This document shows positions 17,549 to 25,560 of a stretch of DNA of 64,000 nucleotides, in pieces. The notes beneath the pieces are model-generated. The model ran no database searches and was not told the DNA's origin. It saw nothing but the letters and a program-made list of their open reading frames with translations. Within the stretch, counting starts at the first letter, position 1; each line of letters begins with the position of its first letter. Made by a program: the position numbers and the translations under genes. This DNA comes from Halalkalibacter krulwichiae. Lineage in GTDB: Bacteria; Bacillota; Bacilli; Bacillales; Bacillaceae_D. The stretch lies in contig NZ_CP020814.1 in assembly GCF_002109385.1 (NCBI RefSeq), positions 2,937,501 to 3,001,500 on the forward strand, written 5' to 3'.

Positions 17549-17725
17549 TTTATCTATAATGGAAGCAACATGAATATGCATCCTCTATCATTAGGGAACT
17601 ATCCGTTCTTCCATGTAAGGAATGCTGTATGTTCAACAAACGTGATCTTATCCCTGTTTCTCATTCTAAACGTAACAAACACGCCTCTCAAACATTGAAA
17701 GGCGTGCCATGACTAGCTTTTTGAA

Positions 17726-17779
17726 TGACCCGTACTGGGTTCGAACCAGTGACCTCCACCCTGTCAAGGTGGAGGCGCT
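17726..17779 (-). pseudogene. 3' fragment of a tRNA-Val(GAC) gene, attachment-site footprint
   Basis: Read on the minus strand, about 54 bases match the 3' two-thirds of a tRNA. There is the end of the D arm (AGCGC), an anticodon stem CCACC/GGTGG around loop TTGACAG (anticodon GAC), the variable region AGGTC, the T arm ACTGG-TTCGAAC-CCAGT and the acceptor strand ACGGGTC with discriminator A. The 5' acceptor strand and D stem are absent: beyond 17779 the sequence turns into unrelated AT-rich DNA. Such 3' ends are what integrative elements leave when they use a tRNA gene as attB. No CCA is encoded. Confidence 0.85.
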
Positions 17780-17875
17780 AGTTTCATTGAGATGAAGAGA
17801 GTGCGTAAATCCTATTGTAGTGCGGGTTTTAGAGGTGGTAAAATATTCTAATTACTTCTAGGTAACTATAATTAT

Positions 17876-17910
17876 TTAAGTCTGTGATCAAAATGTGATC
17901 ACAGACTTAA
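17876..17910. terminator. Perfect 15-bp stem-loop, possible terminator
   Basis: TTAAGTCTGTGATCA (17876-17890) pairs exactly with 17896-17910 around AAATG. There is no strong T run, so it may be a terminator of a lost gene or a protein site. It lies about 100 bases from the tRNA fragment. Confidence 0.5.
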
Positions 17911-18687
17911 CTTCTTTAGAATAAAAGAATTACAACATGATACTTGTCTCTCTTATTATGTTAATTTTCATCATACTAATTTTCTGTTTTGTCCTTCGTA
18001 GTGATGTAGAGTGATAATTTAACTTAACAATCAACCAGTTAGCTTAATTAATAAATACTATTGTAAATTTATCTCTGTAATTCAAAAATAATACTACAAA
18101 AGCGTCTTATCAAAAAAATATAATTCAATTAACTGTTAAATTAAAGCTCTCTAGATCCAATCCATATAGCTATTCCTTCTTCAAACAGAACGGGCCAAAT
18201 GTAAGAAGAAACTGCTTTTCTGATACATTATCAATAAGCAATTCTTTCAAGAATTAAAAATATTATCCTTTACCAAGGACTTGATTAATATCTAACTTAC
18301 TTTTCTTTAGCAATCGACGATCAATCTCGAATAATTATGTGAGGATCACCAAGAAAATATGAACGTATCCATTTTATTTTTATACTCTACTGCAATCACA
18401 AAAGGGGGCCAAATGGTATAAAAATTCCAAAGGTTTACTCTTACTTCATAAGTGCATACTCCCTACTAACTCCCTAATTCTAAACAAATGAAATACTATC
18501 AACTGGTTAATAGAAATCTTTCTAGCAATAATAATGAGAAACAAAACTCTGTAACTCAAAAATGTAAAAGAAACAAGACTAATTTATTCCCAAATCAATT
18601 GCTTCCTGTTATGTAACTAAGGTAAGACTGTTATAAATAGCCTTCTTAATACAAAAAAGGAGAACCATTTAAGTTCTCCATACAACA
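17911..18687. other. Gene-poor AT-rich stretch
   Basis: About 780 bases with stops in all frames and no recognised gene, RNA or repeat. Because it begins beside the tRNA 3' fragment it may be eroded mobile-element DNA. Confidence 0.55.
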
Positions 18688-18984
18688 TTAATTTAATAAA
18701 TTCATTGCAATCTCAGAAGCATTTAGGTCCACCTTTAACTGCTCTTTTAAATCACTAGGATGATAATATCCTTTAGATATCAAGTATTGATATATTTTTT
18801 CATGTGCCTCAATCGCGTCGTTTAATTGTTGACGCAATGCCGTTCTTATTTCCGGGGTGGTTGCTTCCGTTAAAGCAAACGTTGTATTTCTGACCCCTGC
18901 TTTTGCAGAAATTAAGAAATCGGTAGCAATCACTTGATCCGTCATTGCAGCCATTCCAGCCATATTTTGCAGCAAATTCGTCAT
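18688..18984 (-). CDS. CotF-type spore coat protein
   Basis: 98 residues of the CotF/COG5577 ferritin-like helical family of spore coat proteins (ATDFLISAKAGVRNTTFAL, ALTEATTPEIR, YHPSDLKEQLKVD). Its start overlaps the stop of the upstream 18981-19187 gene by four bases (ATGA), so the two are co-translated. It is homologous to the protein at 19583-19942 on the other strand. The arrangement with adhB matches the Bacillus subtilis yraG-yraF-adhB-yraE-yraD cluster, which is expressed in sporulation. Confidence 0.88.
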   Translation of the reverse strand: MTNLLQNMAGMAAMTDQVIATDFLISAKAGVRNTTFALTEATTPEIRTALRQQLNDAIEAHEKIYQYLISKGYYHPSDLKEQLKVDLNASEIAMNLLN

Positions 18985-19187
18985 AGATTAGAACCCCCAT
19001 TTTGTAGTAATTCTTGTAATTGTTGTATATGTTGCTTTCCTGTTGTGACATCCATTGTTAAAATGGCTTTTAATTCTTCACACTTAACCAAACTACTCAT
19101 CGTTGACGACTTCGTCAAACAAAGGTTCTTAAAGGTTAGTAATTCATGTAATTCTAAAGTTTCATGAAGCGCATACTTTGTAGTCAT
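18981..19187 (-). CDS. Short CotF-associated spore protein (YraE/YraG-like)
   Basis: 68 residues, helical, with LHETLELHELLTFKNLCLTKS resembling the first half of CotF-type proteins. The ATG at 19187 follows TAGGAGTGAG. It is the same length as, and homologous to, the protein at 19361-19567 on the opposite strand (shared HET-E-HELL-FK pattern). It is translationally coupled to the CotF-type gene downstream. A role as a paired subunit of a spore coat complex is inferred. Confidence 0.82.
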   Translation of the reverse strand: MTTKYALHETLELHELLTFKNLCLTKSSTMSSLVKCEELKAILTMDVTTGKQHIQQLQELLQNGGSNL

Positions 19188-19360
19188 CTTCTCACTCCTA
19201 ATGTTAAAAGGTTTATGCTCGATTATGTTACGTATTTTTATTTTTATTATTCAAAAATTTAGGTCGACATATGGTGACAGGAAATTTCCATATAACTTTA
19301 TCCGGATACTCCCAAACATTTAGAGATAAAATATACTTTGTCAAGACAGGAGGTGAAATC

Positions 19361-19567
19361 ATGCAACCAGGAAATCTTGCATACCACGAAACAATGGAGA
19401 CACACGAGCTATTAAATTTTAAAACCGTTGGCTTACTTAAATCTAAAATGATGCAAGGGATCGTATTTGATCAAGATCTCAAAGCGATGATGGAAAAAAA
19501 CGTTCAACAATCAATAAAAGATATACAAGAACTCCAAGCCCTTTATCAACTGGCAAAAACTCATTAA
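19361..19567 (+). CDS. Short CotF-associated spore protein, second copy
   Basis: 68 residues (YHETMETHELLNFKTV) homologous to the divergent 18981-19187 product. An in-frame ATG lies at 19271, but AGGAGGTGAAATC directly precedes the ATG at 19361, giving a protein of exactly the same length as the paralog. It is followed 15 bases later by a CotF-type gene and then adhB, in one rightward operon. Confidence 0.83.
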   Translation: MQPGNLAYHETMETHELLNFKTVGLLKSKMMQGIVFDQDLKAMMEKNVQQSIKDIQELQALYQLAKTH

Positions 19568-19582
19568 GTGAGGTGATAGAAA

Positions 19583-19942
19583 GTGAATGATTATTTAGAT
19601 CCAATTAACTCGGTTGGGATGCCCGAGCAAGCGGATTCAGGAATCGCGCTTGATTTATTATTAACAGCAAAAGAAGCAGTTAGAAATTATGCTATTGCCT
19701 TGACGGAAGCTGCGAGCCCAGAGCTTAGATTGACATTACGTAATCAAATGGAATTAGCGATTGATTACCACGAAGAAGTATCGAAACTGATGATGAAGAA
19801 AAAGTGGTTCCATCCTTATAACATATCTGAACAAAAGAAATTGGACCTTCAGGCCGCCCAAACAGCAGTGGATATTGCCGGTCTTAATCTCTTCCCAGGT
19901 AATACAAATCGTAAAGGATTATTCCCTACCCCGCCACAGTGA
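19583..19942 (+). CDS. CotF-type spore coat protein, second copy
   Basis: 119 residues. It is homologous to the 18688-18984 product (LTAKEAVRNYAIALTEAASP, FHPYNISEQKKLD) but has a 20-residue Gly/Pro/Asn-rich tail. GTG start at 19583 after GAGGTG. It lies between the short partner gene and adhB. Confidence 0.87.
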   Translation: MNDYLDPINSVGMPEQADSGIALDLLLTAKEAVRNYAIALTEAASPELRLTLRNQMELAIDYHEEVSKLMMKKKWFHPYNISEQKKLDLQAAQTAVDIAGLNLFPGNTNRKGLFPTPPQ

Positions 19943-19967
19943 TTATGAAAATATTGGAGGATTATTC

Positions 19968-21104
19968 ATGAAAGCAGTTACCTTTCAAGGTGTTAAAAAT
20001 ATTATCGTTAAAGATGTAAAGGCACCAAGTATCCAAAAACCTGATGATATAATCGTCAAATTAACGCATACAGCCATTTGTGGATCTGATTTGCACTTAA
20101 TACATGGAATGATACCGAATTTACAAGAAGATTATATTATTGGACATGAGCCAATGGGGATTGTGGAAGAAGTCGGTCCTGAAGTTACAAAGCTAAAGAA
20201 AGGTGACCGTGTTATTATCCCGTTTAATGTAAGCTGCGGTAAATGCTGGTTCTGTGAGCATGAGCTAGAAAGCCAATGTGACACTGCTAACGATAATGGT
20301 GAGATGGGAGCTTATTTTGGCTATTCAGGAACAACAGGGGGTTATCCTGGGGGACAAGCAGAATATATGCGTGTACCATATGGAAATTTTACCCCATTTA
20401 AGATTCCTGAGGATAGTGAAGTAGAAGATGAGAAATTAGTGTTACTTGCTGATGCTGGTTCAACGGCATATTGGAGTGTTGATAATTCCGGGATGAAAGA
20501 AGGAGACACCGTAATCATTCTCGGCTGCGGACCAGTTGGACTTTTGGCCCAAAAGTTTGCTTGGTTAAAAGGGGCAAAGCGAGTTATTGCCGTTGATTAC
20601 GTAGGCTATCGTTTAGAACACGCTAAGCGTACGAATAATGTTGAAGTGGTCAATTTTGAGGATTACGAAAACGTCGGTTCCTATTTACACGATTTAACTA
20701 ATGGTGGAGCAGATGTAGTCATCGATTGTGTTGGAATGAGTGGAAAGATGACCGACATTGAATTTTTAGCCTCAGGGTTAAAGCTGCACGGTGGTGCAAT
20801 GAGTGGACTGGTCATGGCGAGTCAAGCTGTACGAAAAGGTGGAAACATTCAAATCACAGGTGTTTACTCATCTAGGTATAACGGTTTTCCATTAGGAGAT
20901 ATTTTCCAACGCAATGTAAATATTAGAACAGGTCAAGCACCTGTAATTCACTATATGCCATATTTACATGACTTAATTGCATCCGGGAAAGTAGACCCCG
21001 GGGATGTTGTTACACATATTTTGCCTCTAGATCAGGCGAAGCATGGGTATGAGATTTTTGACACGAAAATGGATAATTGTATTAAAGTTGTCTTAAAACC
21101 ATAA
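19968..21104 (+). CDS. adhB: Zinc-dependent alcohol dehydrogenase of the AdhB/formaldehyde dehydrogenase-like group
   Basis: 378 residues, MDR superfamily. Catalytic zinc ligands are visible (AICGSDLH near residue 38, GHEPMG near 60), then the four-Cys structural zinc loop (SCGKCWFCEHELESQC) and the Rossmann motif GCGPVGLL near 180. The sequence type is that of glutathione-independent formaldehyde dehydrogenases and the sporulation-linked AdhB of Bacillus subtilis, which stands in the same gene order beside CotF-type genes. An alternative upstream start at 19875 overlaps the previous gene, and TTGGAGGATTATTC precedes the ATG at 19968. The substrate is unknown. Confidence 0.9.
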   Translation: MKAVTFQGVKNIIVKDVKAPSIQKPDDIIVKLTHTAICGSDLHLIHGMIPNLQEDYIIGHEPMGIVEEVGPEVTKLKKGDRVIIPFNVSCGKCWFCEHELESQCDTANDNGEMGAYFGYSGTTGGYPGGQAEYMRVPYGNFTPFKIPEDSEVEDEKLVLLADAGSTAYWSVDNSGMKEGDTVIILGCGPVGLLAQKFAWLKGAKRVIAVDYVGYRLEHAKRTNNVEVVNFEDYENVGSYLHDLTNGGADVVIDCVGMSGKMTDIEFLASGLKLHGGAMSGLVMASQAVRKGGNIQITGVYSSRYNGFPLGDIFQRNVNIRTGQAPVIHYMPYLHDLIASGKVDPGDVVTHILPLDQAKHGYEIFDTKMDNCIKVVLKP

Positions 21105-21132
21105 AAGTATTATGTAAAAGAGAGGTTCCGTC

Positions 21133-21270
21133 ATGACCCGAAAAAACAATTCATTAGGAATATTCGCAATACTCTTAACAAGTGTTTATACAGCAATATT
21201 AACTACACTGTTAATGAACACTAAACAAAGGGTTGATTTTCTTTATTATAAAAATAAATTCAATAATTAA
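21133..21270 (+). CDS. Small single-pass membrane protein (45 aa), function unknown
   Basis: An ATG at 21133 follows GAGAGG and opens a 45-codon frame. One hydrophobic segment at about residues 8-27 (LGIFAILLTSVYTAILTTLL) is flanked by Lys/Arg, and the tail is basic and polar. It lies 28 bases after adhB and just before a terminator, so it fits as the last gene of the spore operon. I do not recognise the family. Confidence 0.55.
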   Translation: MTRKNNSLGIFAILLTSVYTAILTTLLMNTKQRVDFLYYKNKFNN

Positions 21271-21312
21271 GGGAGTAAAAAGACGATGGTGAATACCTCG
21301 TCTATACTCCCC
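21271..21312. terminator. Terminator after the adhB operon
   Basis: GGGAGTA...TACTCCC outer stem with an inner GACGA/TCGTC pair, followed by TTCTTTATTT; it separates the rightward spore operon from the leftward cwlJ. Confidence 0.82.
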
Positions 21313-21346
21313 TTCTTTATTTGAACTTCGCTACAATTTTTCAATT

Positions 21347-21778
21347 TTAATAAACACCATATACATCGGGACAATCAGATTCAATTGGGATATAAAAACA
21401 ATGCTCCTTATAACGCCCGGAATTCCATTGGCCCCACCATTGTTCTGGACACGGACCTTCTGGCCGAAAAAACCATAAAGCAAATTCAGCTGGCCTATGT
21501 CTCTCTCCGTTGATAGCTCTCTCAGCTAATCGAATTTCCTTTTCTCTTGCCCGCTGATAAAAATAAGGAAAATGAACAGCTTCAAATCCTCCTGGAGATT
21601 GCCAAACCATTCTTTCAATTGAATTAATGTCAACAAAATCCAAACAACCTACTCGAACCCTGTTAACACAAACATTTGCTACAAGCAACATGCCTAATTC
21701 ACCTTCACCTTCAGCTTCTGCTCTAATTAACCTTGCGAGCAATTTCCGGTCATTTGCATTAGTTTTTATAACGGCCAA
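21347..21778 (-). CDS. cwlJ: Spore cortex-lytic hydrolase CwlJ, copy 1
   Basis: 143 residues, the full length of CwlJ, with the Hydrolase_2 (SleB/CwlJ) signature: RLIRAEAEGEGELGMLL near residues 16-32 with the catalytic Glu, QSPGGFEA, and ALWFFRP...CPEQWWGQWN. CwlJ degrades spore cortex peptidoglycan during germination. The start is TTG at 21778 after AGGAGG. A close second copy lies at 57714-58145. Upstream, both copies share TATGTCGAA, which on the coding strand places CATAT-type -10 sequences typical of mother-cell sporulation sigma factors. Confidence 0.93.
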   Translation of the reverse strand: MAVIKTNANDRKLLARLIRAEAEGEGELGMLLVANVCVNRVRVGCLDFVDINSIERMVWQSPGGFEAVHFPYFYQRAREKEIRLAERAINGERHRPAEFALWFFRPEGPCPEQWWGQWNSGRYKEHCFYIPIESDCPDVYGVY

Positions 21779-21867
21779 ATGAATTTCCTCCTTGATTTGA
21801 GAAATTTATAAAATTATATGTCGAAATATTCATTTTATTACTTAAACATTTCCTGTAACGGAATGTT

Positions 21868-22023
21868 TCAAGTAGGGTTTTTAAGAGCTAATATCTGCGT
21901 AATAATTCCACCCATAGACATTTTTCGAACTTCATATGTAACGACAGCAAAACCCTTCCCATGCTCTCCAGCTCTTGCTGCTTCAATTGCAGCATTTAAT
22001 GCTAAAAGGTTGGTTTGTTCAAA
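21868..22023 (-). pseudogene. Fragment of a methyl-accepting chemotaxis protein signalling tip
   Basis: The minus strand encodes [20 protein letters not shown] and [15 protein letters not shown], the hallmark hairpin tip of MCPs, then ends at a stop at 21868 after 50 codons. The receptor's sensor, membrane and HAMP parts are missing. A 59-codon open frame in another register (22002-22181) abuts it and shows no MCP similarity. It is a clear relic. Confidence 0.88.
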
Positions 22024-22189
22024 TGGAAAGAGAGCAGGACTGTATACGTTTCATTATGCTTAACCTGAAGCGTTAAAAGGATCGACTCCACCTTTCTATT
22101 AATCGTATACCGATAAAACTTCATTTCTACGATTCTTCTTTCTCGTAACAAGTTTTTGCCGCTATTTATAAGAGTATTCATTTATTAAA

Positions 22190-22921
22190 TTACTTGTGTA
22201 TTGAGTTTAATAACTGTGGCTTTCCTAGAACAAACCCTTGACCAATATCAATATTAAGTGCCTTAGCAATAGATAAGTCAACATGAGTTTCTATTCCTTC
22301 TAAAATGAGTTTGACCTCAAAAGATTTACAATAATTAACAATAGACGAGATCATTTGTTGTTTTTCTAACGTTCTACCAAGTTCAATTGAAAAATAACGA
22401 TCAAGTTTTATGTATTGTGGCTTATACTCAATGATCTGTTGTAAGGAGGCTGCGCCTTTTCCCACATCGTCAATCGCAATACATAAACCCAGTTTCTTCA
22501 ACCAATTGATTCTTTCTTTTAATTGTGGCTCGCTCCAAATTTCATTCTCAAGACTCGTTTCATTTAGCTCTAGTACTAGATAGTTTACGACTAGAGGGTA
22601 CTTTTTAATAATTGAATTAATTAATCTAGGAAAGTCTTTATTAATAACAGTGGATGGATAAACATTTAGAAATAACTTTGAATCAGAAACAACGGAAAAT
22701 TCTTCAATGGCCTTAAGGATCGATAACGTATCAAATTCATATAACTGATTTTCATCTCTTGCAAATTGAAATAGTTCTTCTGGGTTCATATTACTTGTAT
22801 GACGTAAGAATGCTTCATAGCCATATACACTCCGATTATCAAGCACCCAGAGTGTTTGAAATTGATGGTAGATACTCTCTTTTAACGTTTCTACTCTACT
22901 TTCTTTTGACTTATATAACAT
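22190..22921 (-). CDS. EAL-domain protein, probable c-di-GMP phosphodiesterase
   Basis: 243 residues forming a single EAL domain. Motifs: GYEAFLR in place of EALLR, LFLNVYP (Asn), LVLELNE (Glu), CIAIDDVGKG (the double Asp), IKLDRYF (Lys), ILEGIE (Glu) and GQGFVLGKP. Most catalytic and metal residues are kept, although the first motif reads EAF instead of EAL, so hydrolysis of c-di-GMP is likely but not certain. There is no membrane segment or GGDEF domain. It stands alone, with the MCP relic immediately downstream. Confidence 0.88.
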   Translation of the reverse strand: MLYKSKESRVETLKESIYHQFQTLWVLDNRSVYGYEAFLRHTSNMNPEELFQFARDENQLYEFDTLSILKAIEEFSVVSDSKLFLNVYPSTVINKDFPRLINSIIKKYPLVVNYLVLELNETSLENEIWSEPQLKERINWLKKLGLCIAIDDVGKGAASLQQIIEYKPQYIKLDRYFSIELGRTLEKQQMISSIVNYCKSFEVKLILEGIETHVDLSIAKALNIDIGQGFVLGKPQLLNSIHK

Positions 22922-23267
22922 AGGTCTATCCCCTTAAATCCCGTTGCTTTATTCCTATTTATTTATTTTTCACCATTAAAATATATGTCTTAATTCCTAT
23001 GTTGTCCAATCGCCATTAGACATAAAATAACACCATCCGACATCCTTCAGCTTTCGTTCAATCACTAATTTAATCCACTTGATAATAAAAATAACATTTT
23101 TTAAGAACGCTATTATTGGTTTCATACTTGACAGTATTGAACCATTCAAACCCGATACTATTGGTCTTGTCAATTACAAGAGCTGCGAAAACCTCACTGA
23201 ATTAAAGCACGAAGTAAATGAGTTCATAGGAAGAATACAATAATCATCGTTATCAGTGGGGATTAAT
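22922..23267. other. Intergenic stretch with an unidentified coding-like tail
   Basis: A plus-strand frame is open from about 23040 to a TAA at 23243 and ends IEPFKPDTIGLVNYKSCENL followed by TELKHEVNEFIGRIQ. It looks like a protein C-terminus but has no start or ribosome binding site, and I do not recognise it. Probably a gene remnant. Confidence 0.35.
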
Positions 23268-23302
23268 GAAAATGACCCCGGCTCAATACCGAGGTCATTT
23301 AC
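23268..23302 (-). terminator. Terminator of the sugar operon
   Basis: AAATGACC...GGTCATTT with CGG/CCG inside; on the minus strand a TTTTCATT tract follows. It lies 70 bases beyond the last gene of the operon. Confidence 0.78.
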
Positions 23303-23372
23303 TTGCTGCTTAAGTCTCTTTTTATTAACTGTCCATTTATGAGGTACAGTTCAACGCGCCCCTTGCTCCTTC

Positions 23373-24344
23373 TTACGCCCACCACATTTCCGAAATTTCT
23401 TCTTTGAAAAGTGATGCTTTCAAAAGCGCTATCGCTTTCCCTAGTCCTTCGTCAATCGATGCAAGCATATCTTCATGTTCAATCGAGAGAACGTAGTCGT
23501 ATCCAACTGCCCGAAGTGCACTGATCATATCGTTCCACGCCTTTGCATCATGACCATATCCAACCGTACGGAACGTCCAAGAACGATCAAGGACTTGGCT
23601 GTAATGCTTCGTATCAAGGACACCATTGACGTTTATATTTGCTTGATCCAAATACGTATCCTTTGCATGGAAGTGGAAAATCGCTTTCTCACGTCCTAGC
23701 TTTTTGATCGCTTCGACTGGGTCGATTCCTTGCCAAACGAGATGACTTGGATCAAAGTTCGCCCCGATACTAGGGCCTACTTGCTCCCTTAATTTCAGCA
23801 AAGTTTCTGGATTATAGACAACAAAGCCAGGATGCATCTCAAAGGCAATTTGGTTGATTCCATGTGATTCGGCGAATGCTGCTTCTGTTTTCCAATATGG
23901 AATGACAACCTCATTCCACTGCCATTCAAGCATTTCGCCATATTCAGGCGGCCATGAACAAGTAACCCAGTTCGGGAACTTTGCCTCTTTATGATCACCT
24001 GGACAACCAGAAAATCCATTTACTACGGGTACTTCTAAACGTTCTGCTAGTAAAACGGTTTTTCGCCATGACTCATGGGATTCATTTGCAAACTTCCTGT
24101 TAGGATGAAGTGGGTTGCCATGGAAGCTCAACCCGCTAATGCTAAGGCCTCTTGCTTCTATGGCTTTTTTGTATTCGTTTAATTTCGTAGGGTTATCTAG
24201 TAATTCATCTGGATTACAATGACTTGTCCCAGGGTAGGTTCCCGTACCTAGCTCGACTGTTTCTATTCCCATTTCTGCAACTTTATCTAGCATTTCTTCA
24301 AAAGGCAGATTTTGATAGAGGACGGTAAAGACTCCTAATTTCAC
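23373..24344 (-). CDS. Sugar phosphate isomerase/epimerase (TIM barrel), last gene of the sugar operon
   Basis: 323 residues, xylose-isomerase-like TIM barrel. Candidate metal ligands: Glu in IAFEMHPGF, Asp/His in GANFDPSHLVW, His in FHFHAKD, Glu in LSIEHEDM. Proteins of this subgroup often accompany Gfo/Idh/MocA dehydrogenases in 3-keto-sugar and inositol pathways. An upstream in-frame start exists at 24422, but the GTG at 24344 overlaps the preceding stop by four bases (GTGA) and follows GGGGG, and the family starts at KLGVFTVLYQNLPF. The exact reaction is unknown. Confidence 0.87.
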   Translation of the reverse strand: MKLGVFTVLYQNLPFEEMLDKVAEMGIETVELGTGTYPGTSHCNPDELLDNPTKLNEYKKAIEARGLSISGLSFHGNPLHPNRKFANESHESWRKTVLLAERLEVPVVNGFSGCPGDHKEAKFPNWVTCSWPPEYGEMLEWQWNEVVIPYWKTEAAFAESHGINQIAFEMHPGFVVYNPETLLKLREQVGPSIGANFDPSHLVWQGIDPVEAIKKLGREKAIFHFHAKDTYLDQANINVNGVLDTKHYSQVLDRSWTFRTVGYGHDAKAWNDMISALRAVGYDYVLSIEHEDMLASIDEGLGKAIALLKASLFKEEISEMWWA

Positions 24345-25519
24345 GATTTGACCCCCTGTCCCACGCTTACTTTCACCCACTTTTGGTTTGTATGACTCTC
24401 TAGAATCGCATCTGTAATACACATGGAAAGGTGGCCATCAGCAAATGTCGCAAAGTTCGTTTGATCCTTTAATGGATCTTTTCCTTCATTAATAAAGGTA
24501 TAGAAGTTTTTCATCATATTTTTTAACGCATCAGGCCAGCCCTCGTTATGACCTCCTGGGTGATGAATCGAGCCCTTTGCTTCATTGCTAAACAAAGCTG
24601 GATCTGCTAGAAGTGTTTCATTTGCACGGCCGCGATGCCCGAGCCATAGCTTCTCTGGTTCTTCCTGGTTCCAATAAGCGGAACTTTGGCTACCATTAAT
24701 TTCAAAGCTTAATCGATTTTTACGTCCTGCACTTACTTGCGATACAGTAAATACACCGCTTGTACCGTCATCAAAGCGAACTAGAACGGATGCATAGTCC
24801 TCTGTATTGATTGGTACCTCTTCATACTGTTGGTCCGCCATCTCTTGAGTTCCAAAAGTAGCCACATTTCCTATTGCTTTCTTTCTTACTGAAATAACAG
24901 TCGCTAAATCCGCAAATACTTCAACAATTTGTTTACCCGTTACGTGTTGGACGGTATCACACCAATGGGAGCCAATATCAGCTATCGCACGCGACTTCCC
25001 ACCTGCTTCTGGAGCTAACCGCCAATTAAAATCAGTCTCATATAACAGCCAATCCTGCAAATAGCTTCCGTGAACAAGATTTATTTTCCCTAACTCATTG
25101 TTTTTAATCATCGTTTCTAATTGCTTTAAAATAGGGAATTGGCGATAGTTAAAGTTAACCCCGTTAACAACACCATGCTCTTTTGCTAACTCTAGCAATT
25201 CTCTTGATTCGTCACTTGACATCGCTAACGGTTTTTCTGACAAAACATGTTTACCTGCTAATATAATCTCTTTATTAATCGCAAAATGCAGATGATTTGG
25301 CGTACAATTGTGTACGACTTGAATCTCTTCATCGCGCAGCATTTCCTTGTAATTTCCGTATGCTTTTGGAATGCCTAACTCAGCCGCTTTTTGTTCTGCC
25401 GCCTCAAGACTCGATTCTGCTAGTGCTACTACCTCAACAAATCCTAATCGTCTGACCGCTTCAATGTGAGTCGGTCCTATAAATCCTGTTCCAATGACAC
25501 CTACTTTGATTTTATTCAT
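24341..25519 (-). CDS. Gfo/Idh/MocA-family oxidoreductase (A)
   Basis: 392 residues. N-terminal Rossmann motif VGVIGTGFIGPTH, the catalytic Lys motif SEKPLAM near residue 95, and a C-terminal alpha/beta dimer domain with ADIGSHWCD. The family oxidises or reduces sugars, inositols or their derivatives with NAD(P). It overlaps the isomerase gene downstream. A second member of the family lies in the same operon (28060-29244), so two consecutive oxidoreduction steps, or oxidation followed by re-reduction, are likely. The ATG at 25519 follows AGGAGAGG. Confidence 0.9.
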   Translation of the reverse strand: MNKIKVGVIGTGFIGPTHIEAVRRLGFVEVVALAESSLEAAEQKAAELGIPKAYGNYKEMLRDEEIQVVHNCTPNHLHFAINKEIILAGKHVLSEKPLAMSSDESRELLELAKEHGVVNGVNFNYRQFPILKQLETMIKNNELGKINLVHGSYLQDWLLYETDFNWRLAPEAGGKSRAIADIGSHWCDTVQHVTGKQIVEVFADLATVISVRKKAIGNVATFGTQEMADQQYEEVPINTEDYASVLVRFDDGTSGVFTVSQVSAGRKNRLSFEINGSQSSAYWNQEEPEKLWLGHRGRANETLLADPALFSNEAKGSIHHPGGHNEGWPDALKNMMKNFYTFINEGKDPLKDQTNFATFADGHLSMCITDAILESHTNQKWVKVSVGQGVKS

Positions 25520-25560
25520 ACTAATTCACCTCTCCTATCCTATTAAAAACTGTTTTTTCT

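Noticed and set aside
17700..17790. A complete tRNA gene on the minus strand
   Set aside because: The T arm, anticodon arm and 3' acceptor strand are present, but the 5' acceptor strand and D stem are missing, so it is only a fragment.
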